Notes: generated from the sequence alone by a model not told the origin. A DNA stretch of 64,000 bases from Isoetes taiwanensis (GCA_021234155.1 JAJEKV010000586.1:1-64000), one strand, 5' to 3'; shown: positions 11,990 through 22,635, numbered from the stretch's first letter. Numbers and translations are program-made.

Positions 11990-12720
11990 AGTTTCATATC
12001 AAAGATTTAGTGATTGGCTTTGTAAGGATATATCTAATGAATCTAGAAAGGCAAGGGTAGCAGCTGCTTTACAGGTATTGTCTGAAAGGAGTAAGGAGGA
12101 ATTATCGGCAATCTTGGACACCTTGAAAGCTCGAGAGACTCAACTTCAACAAGAATTGCCTTCAAATGATATATTTTACCAGTCTGACTATCGGAGTGTG
12201 GTTCAAGCGTCTGGTATTCCTGTGGTTGAGGTGGACCATCAAGCTCATATTAAGTGTGCTGAGAACTTATCTTCTTGTGCAGTTCTTGGGTATTTTACTG
12301 GTGGCTATTTAGATTTTTCTCGGTTCCGTGTTTGGTTATCTCGGCTTTTGAGACGCCTTCAACTTCCTCCTTTTCAGTCCATTAAGTTGCTGGCAAAAAA
12401 CTTTGTTCTTATTATGTTTGAAAGTAGTGATGTAGTGGACTCTTTGGTATCAAGAGGGATTGATCCACTTGGTAGGGAATATATAATGTACTAGCACTAC
12501 TCTCTTGGCTTTACACCAGATATGGTTCGTGCATTAAAGATGCCTTGCTGGTTCTCGTTACCTAATCTTCCTCCTGATCTAATGCCTCATCAATTTCTAG
12601 TTGCAATTGCAACGGGACTTGGGGTTCATATCTCACACTTCATCATGAATGGTCCAAGAATTTGTGTTTCTATGCCATTGGACTCGCCTTAACAAAGGTA
12701 ATATGCGGCGTCCTCTTCCT
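11990..12720 (+). pseudogene. LINE ORF1-like protein with DUF4283-type domain, broken
   Basis: From 12078 a 138-codon frame carries the pattern of the plant DUF4283 domain found in LINE ORF1 and gag-like proteins: CAVLGYFTGGYLDFSRFRVW near codons 67-86, then LLAKNFVLIMFESSDVVDSL, then RGIDPLGREYI. It stops at 12492, but the same frame goes on with HYSLGFTPDMVRALKMPCW, SLPNLPPDLMPHQFLVAIAT and GLGVHISHF, which is the rest of the domain. One stop therefore splits an otherwise good domain. The zinc knuckle that usually follows was not found. In such elements ORF1 binds the RNA and packages it for reverse transcription. The RT remnant at 13.98-15.6 kb may belong to the same element, separated by an inserted inverted repeat. 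Confidence 0.62.
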
Positions 12721-13341
12721 AACGGGATCCAAATATGACATCTACGTAATAGAGTATCCTATTGCAAGGTATCTTAAACGAGTTGATGCATAGGTTATTT
12801 CTTGTCCTCATGCATCATGATCTGCCTCTTCCCCTCCCTCCTTTTTTTTTTTCTGAAAATGAACAATCCCCCTTAAAATTAGCAAAAATGCACCTACCCT
12901 TTGCCTCCAAATAAAAAATGCATCGGCCTTTTACCTTAAGGCTGACTGCTAGTTATCGCTTTCCCTGGTTTATCTTACTATGGGCCATGACAAGTGATGG
13001 TCACCCCTTATATACTATAGAATTGTGTGGCGTTGTTTGTCCATATTATTTGAAATATATATATATATTATTGTAGGAACACTCTCCACATGCTAAGATG
13101 GCCTACTTATTTGTAGCAATAAAAAAAAAAAAAAAAGAGAGCATACTTTAAGCAAATTCAAGCTTCAGACCTCTTAGTTAATGGAACGACTGGATGAGCA
13201 TCTATGGTCTTTTAACTTGCTAGTGTTGGCAATTGCTACAAATTGAAATAGTTCTGAGCTTATAATCTCTTGGATTAGATGTAGTTCTAAGTCTTACCAC
13301 TAAGAAGCATGGTTCTCATCATTGAATTCAAATAAATACAT

Positions 13342-13780
13342 CTATAACCGATGAGCACCTAATACCATAAACATCATCCATCGAATTATAAGAATTAACT
13401 TGTATTGAATGGGTTTTTGAAGACCAATAGGCCTATGGAACGCAAACAAAGAGCAAGCATGTCCAAGATTACTCCCCCTCCACAAAGGGTTTTCGAGGGG
13501 AAAACCTAGTCTTGAGCCTTCTAGGCATCTGTCTCGTATTCCTGATTGCCTTCGGGCCATTGTATTCTTGATTCTTATTCATATATTAGATTCTTCGCCG
13601 ATCTTGGCACATTTCTTCCATATTTCTTGCGTATTTTCCAAGTATTTTCCTTGTTTTCCCACGGCCCAGGAACAAGTTGGGTTGATTGGTTCTCTCCTCA
13701 CAGAGCCAGCTCTAAGTTGATTTGCTCCTTTATTGGAGAAAGGAGCCCCAGAATTGTAGGATTTTTCTGCCTTCACTGCA
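13342..13780 (-). repeat. Dispersed repeat with LINE-A tail, inverted
   Basis: Read on the minus strand, this block ends with TTTTCCCCTCGAAAACCC and CCATAGGCCTATTGGTC, matching the 3' end of LINE family A at 9220-9345. Upstream of that tail it carries a block (13508-13776) that recurs on the plus strand at about 26303-26575, including the coding-like stretch KYxxNxQEIxKKxxxIG and the sequence ATGGCCCGAAGGCAA. It splits the ORF1-like and RT remnants that flank it, so it probably inserted later. Confidence 0.65.
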
Positions 13781-13976
13781 GAGCTCGCGGCATGCTTTGG
13801 AGATACCGATCATCAGCGCACAACAGTCACAAAAGTCTGCAATCTCAAACAAGGTTCAATATATGCATTAGAATTTTGCCAAATTGCTGTAGATACAGCC
13901 TGGGATGATGTCGCATTTCGAGATTGCTTTTAAAGGGGTTACGTGAGGATGTCAGTGGTGATCGAGCATATGGGTA

Positions 13977-15645
13977 AGCAGGTTTCAGGCATGATTATTC
14001 TACACTGGACCATTTAGCGATGTTGAGAGTATTAGCAGAGGGAGCGAAAGGTCCAGATAATAAAACATTCATTGCTTTCATTGATTTAACAAAAGCCTTT
14101 GATCAATTTAGACGCAATGATCTAGTGTCCAAATTAAGTGAGCTGCAGGTTCCAAAAGAGCTCCAATATGCGGTACTTTGTCTATACAAGCGTGTTATGC
14201 TTGAGCTCTCTTTTCCTTACGATGGTTCAGATCAAATAGAGAATACAATAGGCGTAAAACAAGGGTGCCCTTGTTCACCGATGCTTTCTGGTCTTTACAT
14301 TGATGAGCTTGAAGCGTGGATGGCTAGATTTGGGGGTTTTGGAGCCAAGCTTTGTAAGTATTCGATCCAATTACTTTTGTTTGCGGATGATATTGTGCCT
14401 AATATCAAAAACTGGAAGTGGGTTGCAATATCACTTGAATGTGCTAAGTGCTTTTTGTAAGCAGAAAAAAATGGAAATTAATTTGAAAAAGTAAAGAATA
14501 ATGGTCATTGGGGGTAAAGACGATACAGTCTTTGAGGTTGTAGGGATGGCGCTTGAAAAGGTACATGTTTATAAATATCTAGGAATTGACATGACCAGTA
14601 ATTATAGATGGCTCACAGCCGCTTTTAAGCGTGCATCTGGAGGGATGAAAGCTCTTTATGGTCTGATTCATACATGTAACTCAAACAATTTTGAGCGTTG
14701 GCAAATTCGGAGACTACTTTTTGGTATTCAGATAAGACCTGTTGTTCTTTATGGTTGCCCCATTTGGGGCCCTGGGCTTTTTCTCAAAGGTTGGAATAAA
14801 ATAAAACAGGTCCAAAAAATATTTTTGCTACTTGAACTTGAAGTTAAGCCTCAGATTCCATATTACATGCTGCTTGCTGAGACAGGTCTATTACCTTTAG
14901 AAGTTGAAGCTTTGATTAGAACGATCAATTATATAAACAGAGTTTTGACAATGGAGCAGGATAGGCTCCACTATATGGCATTGCAGCAATCTAAAAATAA
15001 AGGCTGGTATGCTGATGCCTTGAAGTGGGCAGAAAAATAGCTTGGCTTGAATACCTGACCAGATTCAGTAAAATATTCAAAGATAAGAGTTTTGTGACAG
15101 AAAGAGCACTTAGCAAGCTATGAAAAATTGGGTGGTACAAAGAAACAATTTTACCTAGCTGAGATTAATTCTTTACAGGATTACAAGGAACAAGATTATT
15201 TGTTGTCACATATTAGCCGCAAGAACCAGTTGTATATTTCTCAACTGAGGCTTTCTTCTCATCATTTGCACATTGAAACATGTAGGTGGTATGAAAAGCC
15301 TTTGCACGAAAGGTATTGTGTTGGATGCTTTGAACCAATGCCAGAATCAGAACGTCATACATTTCTGGAATGTTCTTCCTATGAACATATAAGGAAGAAA
15401 CATGGTATAGAGGTAAACACTCTACGAGATCTTTTTGCAGTATCATCACATACTTTAAGCACTTACATACGGGATGTTTGGAAGGAAAGGGCAGATATAA
15501 TTGATCTGTATAATTTAATGCTTAACTTTGATATATATAGCGCCTTGGATTAATGCGCTTAGATTTCACATAAACTTTTGTAATAGTTTGCCATAGAGGC
15601 CTGAGGGCCTAATTGGCATGATAAATTCATATCATTCATGTCATA
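13977..15645 (+). mobile_element. LINE family D: reverse transcriptase and C-terminal zinc-binding region
   Basis: RT starts with AGFRHDYSTLDHLAMLRV, then FIAFIDLTKAFDQFRRND, GVKQGCPCSPMLSGLYIDE and LLLFADDIVP (the catalytic FADD, near 14383). A frameshift near 14400-14460 leads to the next frame with VYKYLGIDMTS near 14570 and a long thumb/connection region to 15040. After two stops a 141-codon frame (15128-15553) completes the protein and holds a C-x2-C ... H-x4-C zinc-binding pattern (CVGC...HTFLEC). The 3' end at about 15590-15640 has AGAGGCCTGAGGGCCTAATT and an AT-rich tail. The catalytic residues are intact, but the element is 5'-truncated and carries at least one frameshift and several stops. 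Its protein differs clearly from family A. Confidence 0.85.
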
Positions 15646-15660
15646 TCATTCCTTGTAAGC

Positions 15661-16440
15661 TCACGGCCTTGGACTCTGCTTCTGACACTTTTCTTCAATA
15701 TACCCCTCCATTGCATGCCTTTCGCTCAACTTTGGCACATAGAGCCTCAGCCTCATAAATTCTTCGGTGTACTTCTGTACTGTCTTATTGCCCTGCTCCA
15801 ACATGTAGAATTGTTGTTTCATGTGGCACTTGTGTTTCCTCGGCACGTAGTGACGCTTAAATGCTGTGGAGAACTTCACGAATCTGCAGCTATCCTGCTC
15901 AATCCATGGGCCTTGGCATAGCCCTTCCACCAAATTCTGGCCGCTCCCTTGAGGTTGGCTGTTGCTACTCTACCCTTGTCCTTATCTTTCATGCCATAAA
16001 CATTCCCATATTCTCTCATCTTGTCTAACTAGGCCTTGGCTTTCATCCCTGACCTGTTATCCCATGAGAACTGCTTTTATCACGGATCGGACCCTCCCCG
16101 CGATCTTCCCAGTCCTGCTCCTCTGATTTCGAGTCGGAATAGGAACTGGTGTTGGAGGAATCGGTGTTGGGGGGGATCTCCTTCTCCGGTTTCTCTTCCT
16201 TGTCTTATCTGTTCCGACAGCAGGTGTTTGGGATAGCTGGACATTCTGATCTAGTGCAATTGATGCCCTTTCTGCCAAGAAAGCTCTTATCTCTTGGATA
16301 TCCGATCTCATCTGGGATATCTCTTCTTCTGGGGTTGGTGCCTCGAACCCTTGGAATTGGTTCCTTGGCTGGAATTATCGTGTGGGGGTTTGTTCTTCCT
16401 CAGGGTGTCGATTTTGCTCTACGTTCCTGGGTGCTCTAGC
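15661..16440 (-). pseudogene. Ty3-type retrotransposon gag fragment
   Basis: On the minus strand, 15933-15661 encodes FSTAFKRHYVPRKHKCHMK, QQFYMLEQGNKTVQKYTEEF and MRLRLYVP, matching the conserved pattern of the plant Ty3 gag domain (W..F...Y.P, F..L.QG..TV..Y...F..L). Just upstream, 16311-16057 encodes MRSDIQEIRAFLAERASIAL and a basic, proline-rich stretch, as expected for the gag N-terminus, with stops between the two. Gag forms the particle in which the element is copied. No protease, RT or integrase follows toward 15.66 kb, where the LINE begins, so the element is truncated. No matching LTR was identified. Confidence 0.68.
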
Positions 16441-17550
16441 TGCATACACATTAAATTACACTCTTATGATTAGCTTTTGTTTGCCATTGCATTGTTTGTT
16501 TGATCATATAGTTGTGGGGACAAAATATATCAGAGAACATTCATAATGCCAATAAAATATATTTATAAGATAAAAAACATTATTACAATGCTTGAGAGAG
16601 AGACAAAATGTTTAACTATTCTTGGAATCTTGATTATCTGGGGTGGTCTTCAAGAACTTCTTCTTGGGGTGTACCAACTATCGTCCCAAGTTTACGAGAA
16701 TGTTGGTGGGTGTTCCACCTTGCAATCTTGTCACCAATTCTTCCACTCTTGATCGATGTATAGGCAGCGATGACGGCTAATACACGCCTGTCGTCGGTAA
16801 GGGACCGCGAAGTCAAAGATGCTCAAGATTATTGTCCTCTTCACTAGTATGACATGTTCGATATTTTGAGGCATCTGCGCATATCTACCAAATCCCGAGA
16901 GGGCAATTAGCATGAACACCCCTTCTTCTTTCCGTGGGCTGAATTGCCGGTGTACCAGTGCTATCTTTCCGTCAATGAGGAGTGGAAGATGGTGTCTGAG
17001 GGCCTTATCGTGTCCTCCTTCTCTTGCCTCTTCCCCAGTCCTGATGTCAGTTCTATGCCTCCCGGAGTACTCATCCACCGAATGCTATTTGTCGGGGTTC
17101 TTGTAATCTGCCGAACATGGACTTGAAGGAGTTAAACTTTAACTAAAAGCAGGCAAGCACTACGTGAGGGGTGGGATCCTATTTGGTTTCTAGATGACTC
17201 CAAATTTTTGGTATGAGGGCAGATTCCTGCTTATCTCGTGGAGTTAAGCCAGAATGTGCCCTTAGTTTCTGGTTTTAGACTAGTCTAGATCTAGATCAAT
17301 GGCCAAACACTCACACAGTGCGCGAGAGGGCCGAGTTAAATTTTAACTTGGGGCCCTGGCGCACTCTTGAGGGCTGGGGCTCCATTAAGTCACTTTTTGT
17401 CCAAATTAATTAAAACAAATAACACATGCCATCAATTCAACCACAACAAAGTCATTATTATAGTTTGCAACTTAAATTTAACAACTTTTTATATTACAAA
17501 AAAAAAAAAAAAAAAAATTATGTACAATGCTTAAGAGTGACGTTAAAATC
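16441..17550. other. No gene recognised
   Basis: A 115-codon frame lies on the minus strand at 17078-16731 but shows no domain I know. It lies upstream of the gag relic on the same strand and could be its leader region. A run of about 18 A residues lies near 17500-17517. Confidence 0.35.
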
Positions 17551-17600
17551 TCTTCTTCTTCTTCTTCTTCTTCTTCTTCTTCTTCTTCTTCTTCTTCTTT
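17551..17600. repeat. (TCT)n microsatellite
   Basis: About 16-17 tandem TCT units. It produces a spurious run of glutamate on the minus strand and of leucine on the plus strand. Together with the nearby poly(A) run it marks unstable low-complexity DNA. Confidence 0.95.
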
Positions 17601-17917
17601 ATGAATCTTGCAAGCTTCATATCTCTGGGCATACAAGTGACTCTTTTTGCATGGAAAGCACATGCTAGCAAGTCTTCAAAATCTTTGCACCGGCTTACGC
17701 TTCATTTTGCTTCTGCAATGCAAAAGCAACATATCATCGTTACTAAGCTTCTCCTTGTAAATTCTTGCAAGATCTCATGGGTCGGAGTCTTGCAAATCGG
17801 CTCTCGGGATCAAAGTCCATAGCTCCTCGGAAGTGCGAATCTCGGCGGCTTTGGCAAAATCTGGTCCGTCTTACGCTTCATGGGCTTCTTTGGCGATGCG
17901 GTCTCTCGGGGGTGACT

Positions 17918-18692
17918 TCAAGGTGTTATCTTTGGTTGGCCTTCCTCCTTCCACGTACCTAACCTTGTGCTCCTCGTAGTCTTGGTCGCCTCATACATCT
18001 TCATGTACTCCTTGTACTCCCTCGGCTTCTTCTTGTACTCTAAGCTTCGTGCTTGATGCATTATGACTCCGTCGTGCCGGCTTGGGCTAACCCGGATCGT
18101 GGCGCCCGGCTGCTTAGGAGTAGGGAGGGTGGGGCTGCTACTCTTGATTGTGGGCATTGGATGGTCCGTCCCCTTTTGTCGACGAGGTATCCTCTGGGCG
18201 TCATCGTTCGAGTCGGTGTCTAAGGAGGGGCGATCTGCGGTCTGTCGGGCTCCCTCTGCGTTATTTTGATTTTGTTGGGTGTGTTCGTCGTTTTCCTCTA
18301 GGGTTTCTTTGGGGGAGCTGGGTCCTTCCCCTTCTCTTCCCTCTGCTTCACGAGTTCCACTTCTCTGCAAGACTTATTCTTTTAGCTTGCCTCTACAAGA
18401 CTTATTCTTTTAGCTTCCCTCTTCTTCTTCTTTGATTTTCACGGAGGCGGCGGGACCCAACTTCTCTGCCGATTCACGGGGTCCTCCTCCTAGTCATCCT
18501 CCCCATCCCCATCCTCCTGGTTCTCCAGGTTCTCTTGCTACTCAGGATTCTGTTGGTACCTTGCTCGTTCTCCTCCTGTTCTTGCCCCTCCTCCTGGTTC
18601 TCAGGGTTTATTTGGTCTGATTTTGGATTTTGGATTTCTCTTCTCTCAGCCGCGAGCATTTGGACGCTTGTCGATCCATCCTCCATAACCAC
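17918..18692 (-). other. Charged low-complexity reading frames, origin unknown
   Basis: Two minus-strand frames (18692-18474 and 18370-17918; 72 and 150 codons) are very rich in Glu, Gln, Arg and Pro and separated by stops. The downstream one ends in a Lys/Tyr-rich stretch (KKPREYKEYMKMYEATKTT). Such composition is common at the N-terminus of retrotransposon gag proteins, and both frames lie upstream of the gag relic on the same strand, but no diagnostic motif is visible and they may be chance frames in pyrimidine-rich DNA. Confidence 0.25.
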
Positions 18693-18699
18693 TCGAGCA

Positions 18700-20056
18700 G
18701 TCTGTTTGGTGCAGGATATGTTTTGAAAAATTGAAATTGCCTTTCGAGCGCCTAAAGATCGCCTTATTGGTCGGAGCGCAGCAGCTTGGAGGAGTACGAT
18801 GAGAATAAAAAACCCTAAAGGTCTATTTATAGGTCTGGGAATTTTAGGGTTCCACCTGCAATTTCATGTTCTCATTATTTAAAATATTAGCGTTTGTTGG
18901 ATTAAGATATTAGGTTCCTTTAGACAAAATTATCGCTACCACTCCCCCCCTTTTTTTTTCAAAGCTTACTTTGCTTTTGGGGATCCTCTAATGCATTGAA
19001 AAACCAAAGATCTAAACAGAAAGCACAGGTTTAAAGAAGCATTGCCTTTTTTTATTTTATATTTTTCTTGCTTATTGTTCTAAGCCCTATGCATGAGGTA
19101 TATGAATGCATATGTCTAAAAGAAATTCGCTTCATCTACGATGTGAGCATCAAAATTTCTAGATAGCATCATTTCAAAAATCGTTAAACATAAGGTTCTG
19201 CATATGCCATTTGCGATGTTATTGTAGAACTTGTCTTGTCACTTTAGGGACTGATAGTGACGGTGCAGATGCAAGGGGGTTTGATTCAGTGGTTTTGGCT
19301 GACAGCAAAACATAGACCAACAGCAAATCGAATGCTGAAGAAGAATATCTTCGAGTTTTTTGGGAGGCATGCATGTAATTTTCGCAATTGACCCTCCACA
19401 GAGTCGTCATGGGACAAAAACTTACATTCTATCTTTATCTTCGGCATATTTTAATCCATTTCTCAAAATTTGAATAGTCCATATAAAAGGGAGCTGTTGA
19501 ACTGGCACCAGCATTACTTGAAAGGCAAGAGATAAAAAAGTTGAAAGTACTCACCAATATAGAGCATGATATTGAGACCCAAGTGGATTGAATCAAATCA
19601 GCTCACCAGGTAAATTGCTATTTTAGGCCGATATTGCAGGAACTAAAATGCTTCGAGTCTCCACATTATTATGCCAAACCTAATAATATCTAGTACAGTA
19701 AATAACAAATGGCATTTAGCACCTGCAAGAAAATGTAGGACTGCAAATACAAATTTAGAATTTCGCAATCAAATCAAACGTCATCTGCGAAGCCTAACAA
19801 TATCTACAAGAAACCAAAAAAAGTCACAAATTGAAAGTTGCAAACTAGAAGAGAACATACGAGGCACAGAAGACAATCCACCATTGATACAATCCCACCA
19901 CCGCTTTGAGGTAGCAGCTAGGACAAATGATCGGTATATCATAGCAGACAACAGAATTTGCTTGAGCAAATTGGATTCGCATTATCGCGTACATTAAGAC
20001 ATCAATGGGTTAGTGGATAAGAAGAGCAAATGCACATTCATGCATCATAATCTCTA
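18700..20056. other. 3' flank of the helicase gene and intergenic DNA
   Basis: No gene recognised. The segment adjoining 20056 must contain the helicase 3' UTR, but no clear AATAAA-type signal was seen on the minus strand close to the stop codon. A pyrimidine run lies near 18943-18960. Confidence 0.4.
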
Positions 20057-22171
20057 TTATACAGTCCTCAATTTCTTTCGAGCCAAAAACCGTTCCCGTG
20101 CAGCCTTGACGGCATCACCACGTGCATCTTCGTTTGCTTTCATGGATTCTTGCTTACATTCTGCCAATGGTACTAAAGATGTTGATACTGAAGAACCTGT
20201 ATGCATGACACCTTGTCCACCTAGACCATGAATATCTAAGTTTTCCAGCTTAATCAAGATTGGCTCAACCCATGAACCCTCCACTGTACATACTTTCCTC
20301 ACGTATGGTCTTGCAGTTATCACCAATTCATGATAAAGAATCCACTCTGGTAACAAACCATCATCGTCAACTTTTAATGAACAACATGATGGATGAACCT
20401 GAACAAGCTGAGAACTGTGAGAAATTACTTTATAACCATTGTGCTTGGCCATGCGATGGGCTATGGAATTTGCAAAACCTTTGCAGAGGGCTTTGCGAAT
20501 CCTTGTAAACTTTCCTGTATTCTGTGAGGGCCTTCTCTTGTAGGATTGTTGGCTATGATTCGTCTGCATTATAACAGAAAGTTGATGTGTCACATCTTTG
20601 GCAAGTTTCATCGATCGCACCTGTAGGAAATGATCTTTGCACCAATCAAGGTCAAAATCCCTGTGCTTCCATTCTTCATATATTTGTAGCAGTTGAATGT
20701 GGTCACCCAAACCATTGCCATCCGGAAGATTTGGCTTGGGTCTTTCATCCTTTTTTACTTTACTATGAGGCTGGAAAAAGACTGACTCACAAGAAAGCAT
20801 TCCGGCGATGACCAAAGCCTGATCCAGACAACCCATCTCATCTGCAGCCAACAAAGCTCTTGCAAGGGATGGTTCAAGAGGAAGCTCAGCCATGCTCTTT
20901 CCTAAAGCGGTTACTTTACCAGAGCTGTCAATTGCATCAATAATATAAAGTTGCCGAAGTGCATCTTGCAATGATTCCAGTGTCGGCTGATCTAGAAAAT
21001 CAAATCTAAGGACATCTAAATTGGGAAGTTCAAGTGATTTCAAGTAAAGAACTGCTCCAGTCAAAGAAGACCGCTGAATTTCAGGCACGGTCACATTGAG
21101 GAACTCAGTCTCAAAAACAGATGCTGGATACAACCTGTAACATTTGCCAGGACGAGTTCGCCCAGCTCTTCCAGCCCTTTGTATTGCCTGTACCTTACTT
21201 ATCTGCACAACAACAAGTGCATCCATACCTGTTGTGGGATTGTACTGTTTCTGTTTCACAAATCCAGGATCAATAACGTAGACAACTCCATCCACAGTCA
21301 AAGATGTTTCGGCAACATTTGTAGCCACAATTATCCGTCTGCAGTTGCTTGGGCCTTTGACAAATACGCGTGCTTGCATTTCAGGAGGAAGCGATGCATA
21401 AAGAGGCAAAATTATGGCATCCATGCAGGATCCTTCTTCCAAAGTTCTAATTCCATCTTCAAGCTTCCTGACAGCTTTCTCAATCTCTTCCTGGCCAGTT
21501 AAAAACATTAGAACATCACCCTCTGGCTCTCGGACATGAATATCAAGTGCTGTCTGAACAGCAGATTCTAGATAATTCAAAGGCTGCTCAGTGCTGTATA
21601 AGATTTTGACTGGATACATCTTGCCAGGAATATTAAGCACAGGACAACCATTGAAATATTTAGAAATTTTCTCTCCATCTAGAGTAGCCGAAGTAATAAC
21701 AATTTTCAGCCCCAAATCCCCCTTATTAAAGATAATCTGCTTCAAAAGCCCTAACAAAACATCAGTATTCAATGTTCTTTCATGGGCTTCATCCAGGACT
21801 ACAACAGAATATCGCCGGAGGTCTGGATCAATTAGACATTCACGTAGAAGGCAACCATCTGTCAAATACTTAATTAGGGTTCTAGATGATGTTCTATCTT
21901 CAAAACGAATAGAATAGCCAACCTCTTCACCAACCTGAACACCCATTTCGGAAGCAACGCGACGAGAAACTGACACTGCTGCAACGCGCCTAGGTTGGGT
22001 AACAGCAATGCAACCGGATTTGCTATATCCTGCTTCATGAAGAATCTGTGAAAGTTGTGTAGTTTTTCCCGAACCTGTTTCTCCCACTACAACCACCACC
22101 GGATTTGCATCCACTGCTTCCACGATTTGATGCGCGAAACGATTGATCGGCAGATCGGAGGCAGGCGCCAT
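20057..22171 (-). CDS. DEAH4: DEAH-box RNA helicase, DEAH4-like (704 aa)
   Basis: An uninterrupted 704-codon frame encodes a complete DEAH/RHA helicase that uses ATP to remodel RNA or RNA-protein complexes; relatives act in splicing and ribosome assembly. Motifs in order: I GETGSGKTTQ (30-39), Ia TQPRRVAA (58-65), II DEAH (127-130), III SAT (161-163), IV LMFLTGQEEI (221-230), V TNVAETSLTVDGVVYVIDPG (284-303), VI QRAGRAGR (331-338). A winged-helix/HA2 region follows (about 390-520) and an OB-fold (about 555-640, with QVHPS and PEWILYHEL). All catalytic residues are present. The short N-terminus (about 25 residues before motif I) and the C-terminal AARERFLARK fit Arabidopsis DEAH4 (At1g27900, about 700 aa from memory) better than DEAH1/2/3/5/10. 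The ATG at 22171 is the first in frame and lies about 38 bp below a TATA box. No introns. Likely nuclear. Ortholog naming is inference; enzyme class is firm. Confidence 0.92.
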   Translation of the reverse strand: MAPASDLPINRFAHQIVEAVDANPVVVVVGETGSGKTTQLSQILHEAGYSKSGCIAVTQPRRVAAVSVSRRVASEMGVQVGEEVGYSIRFEDRTSSRTLIKYLTDGCLLRECLIDPDLRRYSVVVLDEAHERTLNTDVLLGLLKQIIFNKGDLGLKIVITSATLDGEKISKYFNGCPVLNIPGKMYPVKILYSTEQPLNYLESAVQTALDIHVREPEGDVLMFLTGQEEIEKAVRKLEDGIRTLEEGSCMDAIILPLYASLPPEMQARVFVKGPSNCRRIIVATNVAETSLTVDGVVYVIDPGFVKQKQYNPTTGMDALVVVQISKVQAIQRAGRAGRTRPGKCYRLYPASVFETEFLNVTVPEIQRSSLTGAVLYLKSLELPNLDVLRFDFLDQPTLESLQDALRQLYIIDAIDSSGKVTALGKSMAELPLEPSLARALLAADEMGCLDQALVIAGMLSCESVFFQPHSKVKKDERPKPNLPDGNGLGDHIQLLQIYEEWKHRDFDLDWCKDHFLQVRSMKLAKDVTHQLSVIMQTNHSQQSYKRRPSQNTGKFTRIRKALCKGFANSIAHRMAKHNGYKVISHSSQLVQVHPSCCSLKVDDDGLLPEWILYHELVITARPYVRKVCTVEGSWVEPILIKLENLDIHGLGGQGVMHTGSSVSTSLVPLAECKQESMKANEDARGDAVKAARERFLARKKLRTV

Positions 22172-22208
22172 CGATCTGTTAGAACCCTAGGTTAGTTCTT
22201 GACGAGGA

Positions 22209-22216
22209 TATTTATA
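22209..22216 (-). promoter_or_regulatory. TATA box of the helicase gene
   Basis: TATAAATA on the minus strand, 38 bp upstream of the helicase ATG. With the usual spacing of about 30 bp the transcript would start only some 5-15 bases before the ATG, giving an unusually short leader, unless another start is used. A CTAGGGTT motif between TATA box and ATG resembles the telo-box of plant ribosomal and housekeeping genes. Confidence 0.55.
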
Positions 22217-22288
22217 AGCCCCTAAACCATGGGATATGACCCCTTTGCGCTTTGACTTTTCGTTTTGGCCCACATATTTATTCATTGC

Positions 22289-22536
22289 TAACGTAAAAAC
22301 CAGGTACGTTCAATTCTTGCCCCTGTGCCAATCAGATCATGCCATTTGGCAAGTTTCAAATCAAGAATCCTGGGTTCATCACTGTGATTCCTGTTTTACT
22401 TGCATTCCGGAAGCGCATCCTTGGTTTACTTGCATTCTGGCAAGATTACCCTGCATTCTGCTGATTTATTTGCATTCTGGCTGATCTTTACTTGCATTCT
22501 GGATTCAAGAATTGAACGTCCCTTGTTTCCACGTTA
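22289..22536. mobile_element. MITE-like element with 31-bp terminal inverted repeats
   Basis: The left end (22289-22319) and right end (22506-22536) are inverted copies over 31 bp with about four mismatches; the inner 14 bp ACGTTCAATTCTTG / CAAGAATTGAACGT match exactly. The termini can be read as TA-flanked, as in TA-inserting DNA transposons, but this TA is also part of the repeat, so the target duplication is uncertain. It is 248 bp long, has no coding capacity, and lies about 73 bp upstream of the helicase TATA box. Its core contains the TTGCATTCTGG minisatellite. Confidence 0.62.
22392..22502. repeat. TTTACTTGCATTCTGG minisatellite
   Basis: About five imperfect copies of a 16-bp motif (TTTACTTGCATTCTGG and variants) with irregular spacing, all in the same direction, inside the MITE-like element. 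Confidence 0.75.
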
Positions 22537-22635
22537 TAGGAAAGCCCATTTAGTGGGCTTTCTGTGAACAATGAAAAGGGGCTCAGCGTCGCCCTGTTGA
22601 CCGGCAGGAAAGCCCACTAAATGGGCTTTCCTATA
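22535..22635. repeat. 28-bp perfect inverted repeat made of two palindromes
   Basis: The arm 22535-22562 (TATAGGAAAGCCCA...) is the exact reverse complement of 22608-22635, with a 45-bp spacer. Each arm is itself a near-palindrome (AAAGCCCA ... TGGGCTTT), so the DNA can form two small hairpins or one long stem. It abuts the right end of the MITE-like element, sharing bases 22535-22536. Confidence 0.8.

Noticed and set aside
17426-17668. Leu-rich plus frame and Glu-rich minus frame
   Set aside because: Translations of the TCT microsatellite and poly(A) run.
20260-21917. Several plus-strand frames of 70-108 codons
   Set aside because: Antisense shadows of the DEAH helicase.
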